DNA from: CAWEQW01 sp963811365
GTDB taxonomy: Bacteria; Actinomycetota; Actinomycetes; Propionibacteriales; Nocardioidaceae
Length of the DNA stretch: 64,000 nt
Reading direction: 5' to 3'
NCBI GenBank assembly: GCA_963811365.1
Contig: CAWEQW010000002.1
Coordinates: 62,001 to 126,000 of the forward strand
The notes under the pieces are model-generated. The model made no database searches. It worked only from the letters and a program-made list of their open reading frames with translations, and had not been told where the DNA came from. Both the position numbers and the translations under genes were made by a program. Positions 1 through 8,852 of the stretch are shown in pieces. How positions within the stretch are numbered: the stretch's first letter is position 1; the number at the start of each line of letters is the position of its first letter.

Positions 1-2
1 CC

Positions 3-506
3 AACCATGCCGGGTGGCACATCGCCAAGGGCATGGAGGCGGCCCGCCGACGTGGACAGGTCGGCCTGGTCAGCGAGCAGTCGATCTTCAACCTGCTCAA
101 GCGCGAGGTGGAGCTCGAGGTCCTCCCGGCTTGTCGCGACTACGGGCTCGGCCTGATCCCGTGGTCACCCCTCAACGGGGGGCTGCTCGGCGGGGTCGTC
201 GAGAAGACCGAGCAGGGCAGCCGCCGGCTCACCGGCCGGTCGCAGGAGGGACTGGAGCAGCACAAGGAGGCGGTCACCGCCTGGGAGGAGCTGTGCCGCC
301 AGATCCGGGAGAAGCCCGCCGACGTCGCGCTGGCCTGGCTGCTGCACCAGGACGGGGTCACCGCGCCGATCATCGGGCCGCGGACGATGGAGCACCTCGA
401 CGGGTCGCTGCGCGCGGTGGAGGTGGAGCTGGACGCCGAGACGCTCGGTCGGATCGACGAGATCTTCCCGGGGCCGGGGCCGGCTCCGGAGTCGTACGCC
501 TGGTGA
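3..506 (+). CDS. Aldo/keto reductase, C-terminal part (5' end outside window)
   Basis: The frame is already open at the window edge, so the N-terminal half, including the catalytic Asp/Tyr/Lys, is not visible. What remains is the C-terminal half of an (alpha/beta)8 NADPH-dependent aldo/keto reductase: SNQ-like segment SEQSIFNLL, the strand IPWSPLNGGLLGG, and the cofactor-binding end APIIGPRTMEHL, which is typical of the AKR class of potassium-channel beta-subunit-like reductases. The chain ends with ESYAW and a TGA. Such enzymes reduce aldehydes or ketones in the cytosol; the substrate cannot be read from this part. It is about 28 bases from the convergent zinc-ribbon gene. Confidence 0.85.
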   Translation, partial: NHAGWHIAKGMEAARRRGQVGLVSEQSIFNLLKREVELEVLPACRDYGLGLIPWSPLNGGLLGGVVEKTEQGSRRLTGRSQEGLEQHKEAVTAWEELCRQIREKPADVALAWLLHQDGVTAPIIGPRTMEHLDGSLRAVEVELDAETLGRIDEIFPGPGPAPESYAW

Positions 507-533
507 GCGCTGCTGCGCCGACGTAGCCGCGTG

Positions 534-782
534 CTAGCCGGCGCGGCCGACGCCCCGACGAGGGAGCCCGGAAGCGGGCGCGGGCCCGGGGACCAGGTGG
601 AGCCGGGCTCTGCGGGCTGTGTCGATCGCCGCGTCCTCGGGTGAGCGAACGGCGCCGCAGTGCTCGCAGAGCAGTATCTGCCCGGACGGGTGGTGCACCA
701 CGCGAAGCGCCCATGGCGTGCGACAGACAGGGCAGCGAAGCCCTCGCGACCGACCGGGGCCCTGGAACGCCGAGAGGCTCAT
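534..782 (-). CDS. Small zinc-ribbon protein (82 aa)
   Basis: A short reverse-strand frame encoding two paired cysteine knuckles, CPVC at residues 17-20 and CEHC at 39-42, separated by a hydrophobic strand (ALRVVH...ILLC). This spacing is that of a one-ribbon zinc-binding fold. The tail after residue 50 is Arg/Pro rich and low complexity. No enzyme domain is present, so it is probably a nucleic-acid or protein-binding accessory protein. The ATG at 782 is preceded by a GGAGG about 16 bases upstream, farther than usual, so the start is moderately sure. It is divergent from the hybrid kinase. Its existence rests mainly on the cysteine pattern. Confidence 0.55.
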   Translation of the reverse strand: MSLSAFQGPGRSRGLRCPVCRTPWALRVVHHPSGQILLCEHCGAVRSPEDAAIDTARRARLHLVPGPAPASGLPRRGVGRAG

Positions 783-989
783 GGCCCGATCGTGCACCGC
801 CTCCGGTGCCGGCGGCAGAGGACATCGGCCGGACGCGCACGGGGCCAAGGTCCCCGAAAGCGCCAACCGGACGAGCCCGAGCAGCGCCGTCCCCTGATCG
901 GGCCGCAGGAACCGGGGGAGCAGCGCCTCCCGCCCACGACGCAGTGCTCCCGGCGAAAGGCGGGTCCCTCCGATGCCGAACCTTCTGAC

Positions 990-3900
990 ATGTGGCGACG
1001 GGAGCCGACGGCCGACCCTGCTGGCGGTGCCGATCGCAGACCTTGGAGCCGGCCGAGCCGATCCTGGGGCACCGGGGCCGCGGCGGCCGTGGTCGCCCTG
1101 GTCGCCCTCGTCGCCCTGCACCTGGTGAGCACAGGGGTCGTGAACGACCTCAGCTTCCTCGCGGTCTCCTGGGGCGCCGCCGTCGTGGCGTGCTTCGGCA
1201 GCGCACGGGCACCCGTCGGCGCCCGCCTGGCGCCGTGGCTGATCGCGGTCGGCATCACCCTGGAGGCAGTCGGCGACCTGGTCGACAAGATCTACCTGTG
1301 GCAGGGCGCCGAAGTCGGGGTGACCTGGGCCGACCCCGTGTGGCTCGCGGCGTCCGCGACCCTGGTCGTCGCCCTGGTGGTCCTGCTCGCCCCCCAGGGC
1401 GCGCGCAGGCGAGAGGACGTGGACGCCCTGATCGACGCCGCGACGATCGTCGTGGTCAGCGTGCTGCTGTTCTGGGACCTCGTGGTCCATTCGATCGTCA
1501 CCGACCCTTCGTCCTCGGTGCTGGCCCGAGGGGTGTGGGCGGCGTACCCCGTCTTCGACGCGATCCTCCTGGCGCTGCTGGCACGGGTCCTGATGAGCCG
1601 CCGGGAGCGTGCGGCGGCGAGCATGTGGTTCGCCGTCGGAGTCGGCTTCTGGCTGACGGCCGACATCTCCTACCTGCTGAGTCCGGGGCCGGGCGGCTGG
1701 TCGAGGTTGATGGACGCGGGTTGGATGCTGGGGGTCTCGCTGATGGCGGCCTCGGTCACGTATCGTCGCGCGTCCACGGTGCCGACCTCGCGGTCGTCGG
1801 GCGTGGCGCGCAGAACGCCGCGCAGGGCCGGTGTCTTCTGGCTGGTGGTCGTGGCGACCGCGCCGCTGCTGGTGCCGCCGGCGCTGACCCTGGTGAACCG
1901 GGTCGAGGGTGGCGCACAGTCTGCTTACGAGGCGATGGTGGGCATGCTTCTGCTGCTCTCGCTGACCTTCGCACGGACCTGGCGACTGCTCGGGTCCGAG
2001 CGCGCCGCGCGTGACGCGTTGCGCAGCAGCCGACGGCACTTCGAGGCGGTGGCCGCGAACAGCACCGACGCAACCATCGTGGTGGGAGCGGACGGCCGCG
2101 TCACCAGCGCCGTCGCCCAGGTCGTGCGGCTCGTCGGCCGCGCCGGCCCGGCCGTCGGCACCTGGGTGGACCTGCTGGCACCGGCCGACCCGGCCGCCCT
2201 GAGGGAGTCCTTCTCGCGGGTGGCGGCCACTCCCGGTGCCGTCGAGGTGAGCGAGGTCGAGACCCGGCACGGGGACGGGACGCTGCGATGGCTCGGCGCT
2301 CGGATGACGAACCTGCTCGACCACCCTGACGTCCGCGGGGTGGTCGTCGCGCTCGCCGACATCACGGACCGCAAGCACGTCGAGACCGAGCTCGAGCTGG
2401 CGCGTGACGTCGCGGAGCAGGCGTCCCGCGCGAAGTCCGCCTTCCTGGCAGCGATGAGCCATGAGATCCGGACCCCGATGAACGGTGTCATCGGACTGAC
2501 CGGGCTGCTGCTCACCACGGACCTCGACGAGCGCCAGCGTCAGTACGCCGACGGCGTGCGCCGCGCCGGTGACGCCCTCCTGGCCGTGATCAACGACATC
2601 CTGGACTTCTCGAAGATCGAGGCCGGGAGGCTGGAGCTGGAGCGCGTCGACTTCGACCTGGTCAACGTCGTCGAGGACGCTGCCGAGCTGGTCGCCATGC
2701 CGGCGCAGGCCAAGGGGCTCGAGCTGCTCGCCTACTGCTCACCCGAGGTTCCCTCGGGGTTGCGCGGCGACCCCGTCAGGCTGAGGCAGGTGCTGTTGAA
2801 CCTGGCGTCCAACGCGGTGAAGTTCACCAGTCGCGGCGAGATCGTGATCAGCGCCCACCTGGAGGAGGACCACGAGCCGGGCGTCACCGTGCGGTTCTCG
2901 GTGACCGACACCGGCATCGGGATCGCCCCCGCCGAGCAGGACCGGATCTTCGACGCGTTCGCCCAGGCGGACGCCTCGACCACCCGCGCGTTCGGTGGCA
3001 CCGGCCTCGGACTCGCCATCTCTCGCCAGCTCGTGACGGCGATGGGGGGCGAGCTCGGTGTCGAGAGCCGACTCCACGAGGGCAGCACCTTCTGGTTCAC
3101 GGTGCCGCTGGGGCTCGCTCACTCGCCCGTTACGCCCACGTCCACCTCCGTCGCGGGGTTCGCCGGCCTGCGCACGCTGATCGTCGATGACAACCACACG
3201 AACAGGCTGGTCCTCACCGATCAGCTGCGCACCTGGGGGATGCGCCCCGACGCGGTCGTGGACGGCCGCTCGGCCCTGCGGCTCCTCGACACCGCCGACA
3301 GGGACGGCGACCCCTACCGGCTGGTGCTGCTCGACCTCTGCATGCCGGACATCGACGGGCTCAGCCTTGCGAAGCTGATCCGCGGGAAGGCACCCTCCGG
3401 CCGCACGGCGCTGCTGCTGTTGACCTCCGGGCCGGACGTGAGCGCACGTGAGGCCGAGGACGCCGGGATCGCGGCCCGGCTCACCAAGCCGGTCCGACTG
3501 TCCCAGCTCACCGGCGCGGTGCACGCGGCGCTGCGAAGCACGACCACCGCACCTCGCGTCACGGCGGGCTCGACAGTGGCGCCGAGCCCGCCGGAGCACG
3601 CGCCCGGCGGGCACGTCCTCGTCGTGGAGGACAACGAGACCAACCAGATCGTCACGGCAGGCATGCTCGAGCTCCTCGGGTACACCACCGAGATCGTCGA
3701 GAACGGCGTCGTCGCACTCGAGGCCCTGGCCCGCACCTCGTTCGCGGTCGTCCTGATGGACTGCCAGATGCCTGAGATGGACGGCTACACCGCCACCCGC
3801 GAGCTGCGCCGACGCGAGGACGGGACCGCTCACACCCCGGTCATCGCGATGACCGCGGCGGTCACGCCCGGGGAGCGGGACCGATGCCTCGCCGCAGGGA

Positions 3901-4034
3901 TGGACGACTACGTCAGCAAGCCGGTGCACCCCGAGGCGCTCAGAGCCGCACTCACCCGGTGCGCCGACGCCCCTGTCGGGCTGACCGACAGGGCTTCCGG
4001 GGCGGGGCTACGGGAGACTTCAGGGGACAGCTGA
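990..4034 (+). CDS. Membrane-bound hybrid sensor histidine kinase with two receiver domains
   Basis: About 1014 residues. An N-terminal integral membrane sensor region spans roughly residues 25-330 (about eight hydrophobic segments), followed by a PAS-like domain (about 349-470), a HisKA dimerisation domain with the phospho-accepting His491 in SHEIRTPMNG, and a HATPase domain with N box (LNLASNAVKFT), DTGIGIAP and GGTGLGL. Two receiver domains follow: REC1 from about 728 with Asp782 (LLDLCMPDIDG) and REC2 from about 873 with Asp924 (LMDCQMPEMDG). No Hpt domain is fused, so a separate phosphotransfer partner or direct use of the receivers is implied. The start is the ATG at 990 because the membrane region begins soon after; no strong Shine-Dalgarno is visible and the frame is open further upstream. 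Confidence 0.9.
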   Translation: MWRREPTADPAGGADRRPWSRPSRSWGTGAAAAVVALVALVALHLVSTGVVNDLSFLAVSWGAAVVACFGSARAPVGARLAPWLIAVGITLEAVGDLVDKIYLWQGAEVGVTWADPVWLAASATLVVALVVLLAPQGARRREDVDALIDAATIVVVSVLLFWDLVVHSIVTDPSSSVLARGVWAAYPVFDAILLALLARVLMSRRERAAASMWFAVGVGFWLTADISYLLSPGPGGWSRLMDAGWMLGVSLMAASVTYRRASTVPTSRSSGVARRTPRRAGVFWLVVVATAPLLVPPALTLVNRVEGGAQSAYEAMVGMLLLLSLTFARTWRLLGSERAARDALRSSRRHFEAVAANSTDATIVVGADGRVTSAVAQVVRLVGRAGPAVGTWVDLLAPADPAALRESFSRVAATPGAVEVSEVETRHGDGTLRWLGARMTNLLDHPDVRGVVVALADITDRKHVETELELARDVAEQASRAKSAFLAAMSHEIRTPMNGVIGLTGLLLTTDLDERQRQYADGVRRAGDALLAVINDILDFSKIEAGRLELERVDFDLVNVVEDAAELVAMPAQAKGLELLAYCSPEVPSGLRGDPVRLRQVLLNLASNAVKFTSRGEIVISAHLEEDHEPGVTVRFSVTDTGIGIAPAEQDRIFDAFAQADASTTRAFGGTGLGLAISRQLVTAMGGELGVESRLHEGSTFWFTVPLGLAHSPVTPTSTSVAGFAGLRTLIVDDNHTNRLVLTDQLRTWGMRPDAVVDGRSALRLLDTADRDGDPYRLVLLDLCMPDIDGLSLAKLIRGKAPSGRTALLLLTSGPDVSAREAEDAGIAARLTKPVRLSQLTGAVHAALRSTTTAPRVTAGSTVAPSPPEHAPGGHVLVVEDNETNQIVTAGMLELLGYTTEIVENGVVALEALARTSFAVVLMDCQMPEMDGYTATRELRRREDGTAHTPVIAMTAAVTPGERDRCLAAGMDDYVSKPVHPEALRAALTRCADAPVGLTDRASGAGLRETSGDS
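3971..3993 (+). other. Strong hairpin at the 3' end of the hybrid kinase gene
   Basis: A perfect 9-bp inverted repeat, CCCTGTCGG and CCGACAGGG, separated by GCTGA. It lies inside the coding region, 40 bases before the stop codon. There is no T tract after it, so it is not a classical intrinsic terminator, but U-less hairpins are common at actinobacterial gene ends. It may slow transcription between the kinase and the MFS gene. Confidence 0.35.
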
Positions 4035-4129
4035 CCTCCGGCAGCAGACGGCGCCGTCGACGGCTCCGTGTTGAGCCGCCGGACATCGGGTACGACATCG
4101 CCACGAGTCGACTGTGCCGAGGAGCCGTG

Positions 4130-5464
4130 ATGAGCGCCGCGCCCGTTTCGAAGAGCACCGCCGTGACCAGCCAGCGGTGGCGCCGCCTCATCCCCCTGGT
4201 CTTCATCACCTACAGCCTCGCCTACCTGGACCGTTCCAACTACTCCATCGGCGTCGACGGTGGCCTGAAGGACTCCCTCGGCCTCACCCCGCAGTCGTCC
4301 GCGCTGCTGGGTGCCTTCTTCTTCGTGGGCTACTTCGCCTTCCAGATCCCTGCCGCGCGCTATGCGGAGAACAAGTCGGTGAGCAGGCTGGTCTTCTGGT
4401 GCGTCCTGCTCTGGGGCGTATTCGCGAGCGCGCAGGGAGTCGTCCCCTGGCTGGGGCTCCTGCTGGCGGACCGGTTCGCACTCGGGGTGATGGAGGCGGC
4501 GATCATCCCCGCGATGCTGATCTTCCTCACGCACTGGTTCAGCAGGTCCGAGCGCGGCCGCGCCAACACGTTCCTGATCCTCGGCAACCCGATCACCGTC
4601 ATGTGGCTCTCCGCGGTCTCCGGGTACCTGATCGCCGCCACCAGCTGGCGGTGGATGTTCGTGCTCGAGGGGCTGCCGGCCATCATCTGGGCGTTCGTCT
4701 TCCGAGCGCTCGTCGCAGACTGGCCGCGGGACGCGCGATGGCTCGCCGACGACGAGCGCCGGGACATCGAGTCCCGGCTCGCGGCCGAGCAGGAGGACCT
4801 CGAACCAGTGCACGGCGGCTACCGGGAGGCGCTGGCCTCGCGCAACGTGCTGGTGCTCTCCGCGCAGTACCTGCTGTGGAGCGTCGGTGTGTACGGGTTC
4901 GTGTTCTGGCTTCCGACGATCCTGGACAGCCTCGCGCACCACGGCATCGGGATGATCGGGCTGCTGTCCGCGGTCCCGTACGCCGCGGGGGCGGTCGCCA
5001 TGCTCCTGGCCTCCCGCTACTCCGACCGGTCCGGCAACCGGCGCGAGTTCGTGTGGCCGTTCCTGCTGGTGTCCACCGTGATGTTCGCGGCATCGACGGC
5101 GCTGGGGACCAGTCACTACTGGATCTCCTACCTCGTGCTCATCGTCGCCGCGGCCGGCCTCTACGCGCCGTACGGGCCGTACTTCGCGCTGATCCCGGAG
5201 TTCCTCCCCCAAGAGGTCTCGGGCGCGGCGATGGCACTGGTGAACAGTGCGGGTGCGGTCGGCGGCTTCGTCGGCGCGTACGTCGTCGGCTGGCTCCAGG
5301 GCGGGCTCGGCAACGGAGCGGCGTTCACCTTCATGGCGGTGTGCCTGCTGCTCAGCGCACTGCTGATGCTCGCGGTGAGCGTTCGCGGTCGGCGCGGCGT
5401 AGACCTGCCCGTCGCCGTCGCCGCCGGCAGCCGGAGCACCGCGGGAAGCCGGAGCACCGCGTGA
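4130..5464 (+). CDS. MFS transporter, anion:cation symporter (ACS)-like
   Basis: 444 residues with about 12 predicted membrane helices. The first helix ends in LAYLDRSN (Asp34-Arg35), the signature of ACS-family carriers for sugar acids, hydroxy acids and related organic anions. The helix 5-6 region (PAMLIFLTHWFSRSERGR) also fits. The ATG at 4130 has GGAG at 4121-4124 with good spacing. Its stop overlaps the GTG of the following D-2-hydroxyacid dehydrogenase by four bases, so the two are co-translated. The pair suggests import of a hydroxy- or keto-acid followed by its cytosolic reduction or oxidation. The exact substrate is an inference that the sequence cannot settle. A low-complexity Ser/Thr/Gly repeat forms the C-terminus. 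Confidence 0.88.
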   Translation: MSAAPVSKSTAVTSQRWRRLIPLVFITYSLAYLDRSNYSIGVDGGLKDSLGLTPQSSALLGAFFFVGYFAFQIPAARYAENKSVSRLVFWCVLLWGVFASAQGVVPWLGLLLADRFALGVMEAAIIPAMLIFLTHWFSRSERGRANTFLILGNPITVMWLSAVSGYLIAATSWRWMFVLEGLPAIIWAFVFRALVADWPRDARWLADDERRDIESRLAAEQEDLEPVHGGYREALASRNVLVLSAQYLLWSVGVYGFVFWLPTILDSLAHHGIGMIGLLSAVPYAAGAVAMLLASRYSDRSGNRREFVWPFLLVSTVMFAASTALGTSHYWISYLVLIVAAAGLYAPYGPYFALIPEFLPQEVSGAAMALVNSAGAVGGFVGAYVVGWLQGGLGNGAAFTFMAVCLLLSALLMLAVSVRGRRGVDLPVAVAAGSRSTAGSRSTA

Positions 5465-6516
5465 GCCGGGAACCCGTCACCGTGGTGGTCGCGACCCCGG
5501 TCGAGGAGGAGCTCGTCCAGCGGATCCGGGCGTCCGCGCCCGATGTCGAGGTGCTGTACGACGCGTCGCTGCTGCCGGCACCTCGCTACCCCAGCGACCA
5601 CGCCGGCGACCCGGGCTTCCGGCGCAGCCCGGACGCGCAGCGACGCCTCGACAGCTGGCTGCAGCGCGCCGACGTCACGCTCGGCGTCCCCGGGGAGACC
5701 GCGGCCGGGGTGCGCCAGCTCGTCGCGTGCGCGGACCGGCTGCGCTGGGTGCAGGGCACCGCGGCCGGGGCGGGCCAGATGGTCCGCGCCGCCGGTCTGA
5801 ACGCGGCCGACCTGGAGCGGGTGACCTTCACCAGCAGCGTCGGCGTGCATGCCACCCAGCTCGCCGAGTGGGCGGTGCTCGGGCTGCTGACGTTCACCAA
5901 GGACGTGCCGCGGCTGCAGCGCGACAAGGCGGCCCGACGCTGGGACCACTACCCGGTGGGTGGCCTGGCGGGTCGGCGGCTGCTGGTCGTCGGGCTCGGC
6001 CACATCGGGCGCGAGGTGGCGCGGTCGGCCCGAGCGCTCGGCATGCACGTGACGGGCGTACGACGCACCGGGGACGAGCGCGACCGCGACCGGGTGGACC
6101 GCACGGTGACGACGGCGCAGCTCGGGGAGGTGGTTCCCGACACCGACGCGGTCGTGCTCGCGCTGCCGGCCACGACCGACACCGAAGGCATGTTCAGCGC
6201 CGAGCTCATCGACGCACTCCCGGCCCACGCCGTGCTGGTCAACGTCGGCCGGGGAAGCACCATCGACGAGCCCGCGCTGGTCTCAGCGCTCAGGGAGCAC
6301 CGGCTCGCCGGCGCCGCACTGGACGTCGTCGCCACCGAGCCGTTGCCGGCGGACAGTCCGCTCTGGGAGCTCGACAACGTGCTGCTGAGTCCACACACCG
6401 CCGCGCTGTCCACGAAGGAGAACGAGCGCATCATCGAGCTGTTCTGCGACAACCTGCGCCGCTTCCGGGCTGGCGAGCAGCTGCGCAACCGCATCGACAC
6501 GACGCACTTCTACTGA
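5461..6516 (+). CDS. D-isomer-specific 2-hydroxyacid dehydrogenase
   Basis: 351 residues starting at a GTG that overlaps the upstream stop (GTGA). The NAD(P)-binding Rossmann signature VVGLGHIGREVA lies near residue 175. The catalytic triad of the family is intact: Arg264 in NVGRG, Glu293 in ATEPLP and His312 in LSPHTA. The enzyme interconverts a 2-keto acid and a D-2-hydroxy acid with NAD(P)H in the cytosol. Coupling to an ACS carrier suggests that the acid is taken up by that carrier; glyoxylate, hydroxypyruvate or a sugar-derived keto acid are all possible. The last 7 bases overlap the convergent HhH-GPD gene. Confidence 0.9.
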   Translation: MSREPVTVVVATPVEEELVQRIRASAPDVEVLYDASLLPAPRYPSDHAGDPGFRRSPDAQRRLDSWLQRADVTLGVPGETAAGVRQLVACADRLRWVQGTAAGAGQMVRAAGLNAADLERVTFTSSVGVHATQLAEWAVLGLLTFTKDVPRLQRDKAARRWDHYPVGGLAGRRLLVVGLGHIGREVARSARALGMHVTGVRRTGDERDRDRVDRTVTTAQLGEVVPDTDAVVLALPATTDTEGMFSAELIDALPAHAVLVNVGRGSTIDEPALVSALREHRLAGAALDVVATEPLPADSPLWELDNVLLSPHTAALSTKENERIIELFCDNLRRFRAGEQLRNRIDTTHFY

Positions 6517-7133
6517 CCCGTCGCCTCGACGACCTTCTGGTCCCGGGCGGCGCGCACACAGCCGGCCACCAGGCGAGGCAGGTCCGGCACGGCGACCAGG
6601 GCCGCGAGCTCGTCGCGCGAGGTGGGCAGGCCCAGCCGGCCGGCGCCCTTGGCGGCCAGGTCGTCGACGTACGGCGCCAGGTCGGGCCAGACGCCCTGGA
6701 CCTCGCGGCAGAAGATCGCCGAACCGGCCCGGCCGATGCCCTTGAACCGTTGGAGGTCTCGCTCGAGGTCGTCGCTCCGGTCGTGCAACCGGCGCAGGTC
6801 GCCGCCGTACTCGTCGAGCACCATGTCGGCGAGCTCGCCGAGCTGGGAGGCGGTGCGTTCGTCGTAGCGGCGGTAGTGGCCGCGGCCGAGCGCGTCGACG
6901 CGGGCCTGCCAGGTGGCCTCCCGCATGCCGTGCGGGGTGCCGAAACCAGCCTCGAAGAGCTCGCGCGCCGCGGCAACCGCGATCTCGGAGCTGATCCGCG
7001 CCGACAGCAGCAGACTCAGGACGAGCAGCTGCCACAACGGAGCCGGCTTGTCCGCAAGGCGGATCCCGGCGTCCTCGGCGTACGTCGTGCCGTGCTGCTC
7101 GAGCAGGGCCTGGACCACGTCCTTCTCGCTCAT
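6510..7133 (-). CDS. HhH-GPD family DNA glycosylase/endonuclease III-like protein
   Basis: 207 residues. The N-terminal helices resemble the endonuclease III fold (VLSLLLSARISSEIAVAAA near 35-53). A helix-hairpin-helix appears as FKGIGRAGSAIFCREV, followed by a VDDL segment at the place of the catalytic Asp of base-excision glycosylases. The lysine that gives Nth its lyase activity (normally in the HhH, GVGRKTA) is replaced by alanine, and there is no C-terminal four-cysteine iron-sulfur loop. It is therefore a short, cluster-free member, more likely monofunctional or non-cleaving. It is convergent with the dehydrogenase and appears to be transcribed alone. Confidence 0.75.
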   Translation of the reverse strand: MSEKDVVQALLEQHGTTYAEDAGIRLADKPAPLWQLLVLSLLLSARISSEIAVAAARELFEAGFGTPHGMREATWQARVDALGRGHYRRYDERTASQLGELADMVLDEYGGDLRRLHDRSDDLERDLQRFKGIGRAGSAIFCREVQGVWPDLAPYVDDLAAKGAGRLGLPTSRDELAALVAVPDLPRLVAGCVRAARDQKVVEATGQ

Positions 7134-7223
7134 CTGCGGGCGGTACCCGATCGGTGCGAGGCAACCCGTCCCTGCCGTGCTCGGTCGCCGCCGGCGGTGG
7201 TCACGCGCTGGGCGGCTGACATT

Positions 7224-7281
7224 TGTCGCCGCCGACCAGCGACATCGAGCCCTGCCGCGCCGCTGCGCGCCTTCCTAGCGT
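7224..7281 (+). promoter_or_regulatory. Inverted repeat and -10 box upstream of the membrane protein-kinase-regulator operon
   Basis: TGTCGC at 7224-7229 and GCGACA at 7239-7244 form a perfect 6-bp dyad with a 9-base spacer, a geometry used by dimers of NarL/DesR-type response regulators. A TANNNT-type box (TAGCGT) at 7276-7281 could be the -10 element, with the dyad just upstream of the -35 region. Since the third gene of the operon encodes a NarL-type regulator, autoregulation is a reasonable inference. Confidence 0.4.
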
Positions 7282-7323
7282 GGACGCGTCGCCTCATCGG
7301 GAGGCGGGAGCGGAGGCACGACG

Positions 7324-7746
7324 ATGGGACAGCTGGTCGGGGAACGGGTCGATGGCCGGCGCGCAGACTGGCGCGACGACCTGCCGGTGGCAGTGGCGGC
7401 CGCGGTGGCGGCCGGCCTGGGGTGGGCGGCGGCGCGCCTGGCGGGGGTCGACCTCGCGGTACGGGCCGGGGCGGGGACGCAGCACGTGAACCTCGTCTCG
7501 GCCGTCGTCACGGCGGTCGTGGTCGCCATGGTCGGTGGCGGGCTGCTCCGGGCGCTTGAGCGCCGCACGCCGCGGGGGCGCAGGATCTGGAGCTGGCTCG
7601 CGCTCGGAGTGCTGCTGGTGTCTCTGGCGGGGCCGCTCGGGGCTCGTTCGCTCGCCGCCGGTGCCGCGCTGACCGGCCTCCACGTGCTGGTCGGGGGCGT
7701 GGTGGTCCTGGCCCTTCGGCTGAGCCGTCCCGGACGCGTAGCGTGA
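7324..7746 (+). CDS. Four-helix membrane protein, DUF6069-like
   Basis: 140 residues with four hydrophobic segments (about 22-42, 60-78, 88-106 and 112-134) linked by charged loops. The pattern, with an acidic segment WRDDL before helix 1, a LERRTPR loop after helix 2 and an LVGG motif in the last helix, resembles the small DUF6069 membrane family; this assignment is from memory of the family and is moderate. GGAGG stands 7 bases before the ATG. The stop overlaps the GTG of the histidine kinase by four bases, so the protein is made together with a two-component system and may be a target or an accessory sensor of it. Confidence 0.7.
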   Translation: MGQLVGERVDGRRADWRDDLPVAVAAAVAAGLGWAAARLAGVDLAVRAGAGTQHVNLVSAVVTAVVVAMVGGGLLRALERRTPRGRRIWSWLALGVLLVSLAGPLGARSLAAGAALTGLHVLVGGVVVLALRLSRPGRVA

Positions 7747-8852
7747 CGACCGTGCGGAGGCAGAGGGGGGCCGGCTGGGTACGCAACGTGTCGGTCCTGG
7801 TCTGGACGCCGGTCCTGCTGCTCGGGCCACTGCTCGACGTGCACGGGAGCGCGGGCCAGGTCGCCTTCCAGGTCGCGATGATCGTGGTGATCGCGGCGGC
7901 GGCCGGCGCCGCCGCCCTCACCGGCGGTCCGCCGTGGCGCTCGGCGACACCGTACGTCGCGTTGTCGACGCTCGCGGCCGCCACGTTCGCGGGCGCCACC
8001 CGCGGCAGCAGCCAGTGGCTGCCGACCTGGGTGCTGCTGGCCAACGCGCTGGCTGCCGTGCTGCCGCGCCGCTGGCTCGTGCCCGCCGTGCCGCTGACCT
8101 CCCTCGCCTCGATGTGGGCGGCCGGGGACGTCGCGCCGCACCAGTGGAGCCGCGTCTGGAGCGAGGGGTTCGTAGTGCTGCTGGCGGGGCTGGCGAACGC
8201 CGCGTTCACCGCCCTGCTCGACACGGTCGCCGAGCTGCGTCGTACCCGGCAGGAGCTGGCCCGGGTGGCGGTCGCCGAGGAGCGCGAGCGGTTCTCCCGC
8301 GACCTGCACGACCTGCTCGGCCACACCCTGTCGCTGGTGGTGGTCAAGGCCGAGGCGGTACGACGCCTCGTCGGGCGAGATCCCGAGGCGGCGGCCGCCC
8401 ACGCCGCCGACATCGAGCAGATCGGGCGGCGGGCGCTGGTCGACGTGCGCCAGGCCGTCGACGCGATGCGGGCGCCCAGTCTGGACGAGGAGCTCGACGG
8501 CGCGCGGGAGGCGCTGGACTCGGCCGGCATCGCGACCACTGTCGAGCGGGTGGGGGCAGTGCCGAGCGGCCGGGCGGACGAGGTGCTCGCGTGGGTGGTC
8601 CGGGAGGGCGCGACCAACGTCCTGCGGCACTCGGGAGCCTCGTCGTGCCGGATCGAGGTGACCGACCGGGAGGGGACGATCGCGGTGGTGATCAGGGACG
8701 ACGGCGTCGGGGCGCCACGCGCCGAGGCGCAGCGGGCCGGCGGCCTCGACGGGCTGCGCGACCGGCTGGCGGAGGTCGGCGGGGACGTGACCTGGGAGCC
8801 GGCCGGCGACGGGTTCCGGCTGGTCGCCACGATCCCCGGGAGCGCGCGGTGA
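7743..8852 (+). CDS. NarL-family sensor histidine kinase (DesK-like)
   Basis: 369 residues. About five N-terminal membrane helices cover residues 15-160. They are followed by a HisKA_3 dimerisation domain with phospho-accepting His189 in FSRDLHDLLGHTL and a short HATPase domain with EGATNVLRHSG (N box) and DDGVGAP. This is the architecture of DesK/LiaS-like kinases that sense membrane state or cell-envelope stress. The GTG start overlaps the upstream stop, and the stop overlaps the GTG of the cognate regulator, again by four bases, so the three genes form one tightly coupled operon. The signal cannot be read from the sequence. Confidence 0.9.
   Translation: MTTVRRQRGAGWVRNVSVLVWTPVLLLGPLLDVHGSAGQVAFQVAMIVVIAAAAGAAALTGGPPWRSATPYVALSTLAAATFAGATRGSSQWLPTWVLLANALAAVLPRRWLVPAVPLTSLASMWAAGDVAPHQWSRVWSEGFVVLLAGLANAAFTALLDTVAELRRTRQELARVAVAEERERFSRDLHDLLGHTLSLVVVKAEAVRRLVGRDPEAAAAHAADIEQIGRRALVDVRQAVDAMRAPSLDEELDGAREALDSAGIATTVERVGAVPSGRADEVLAWVVREGATNVLRHSGASSCRIEVTDREGTIAVVIRDDGVGAPRAEAQRAGGLDGLRDRLAEVGGDVTWEPAGDGFRLVATIPGSAR

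Noticed and set aside
660..989. Upstream extension of the hybrid kinase frame by 110 codons
   Set aside because: The frame is open, but the residues are Arg/Pro/Gly-rich without fold, and the opposite strand here carries the cysteine-patterned zinc-ribbon gene. The membrane domain begins soon after ATG 990.
534..2462. A 642-codon reverse frame opposite the hybrid kinase
   Set aside because: Apart from its last 82 codons it mirrors the kinase codons and shows no protein-like sequence, a common effect of GC-rich third positions.
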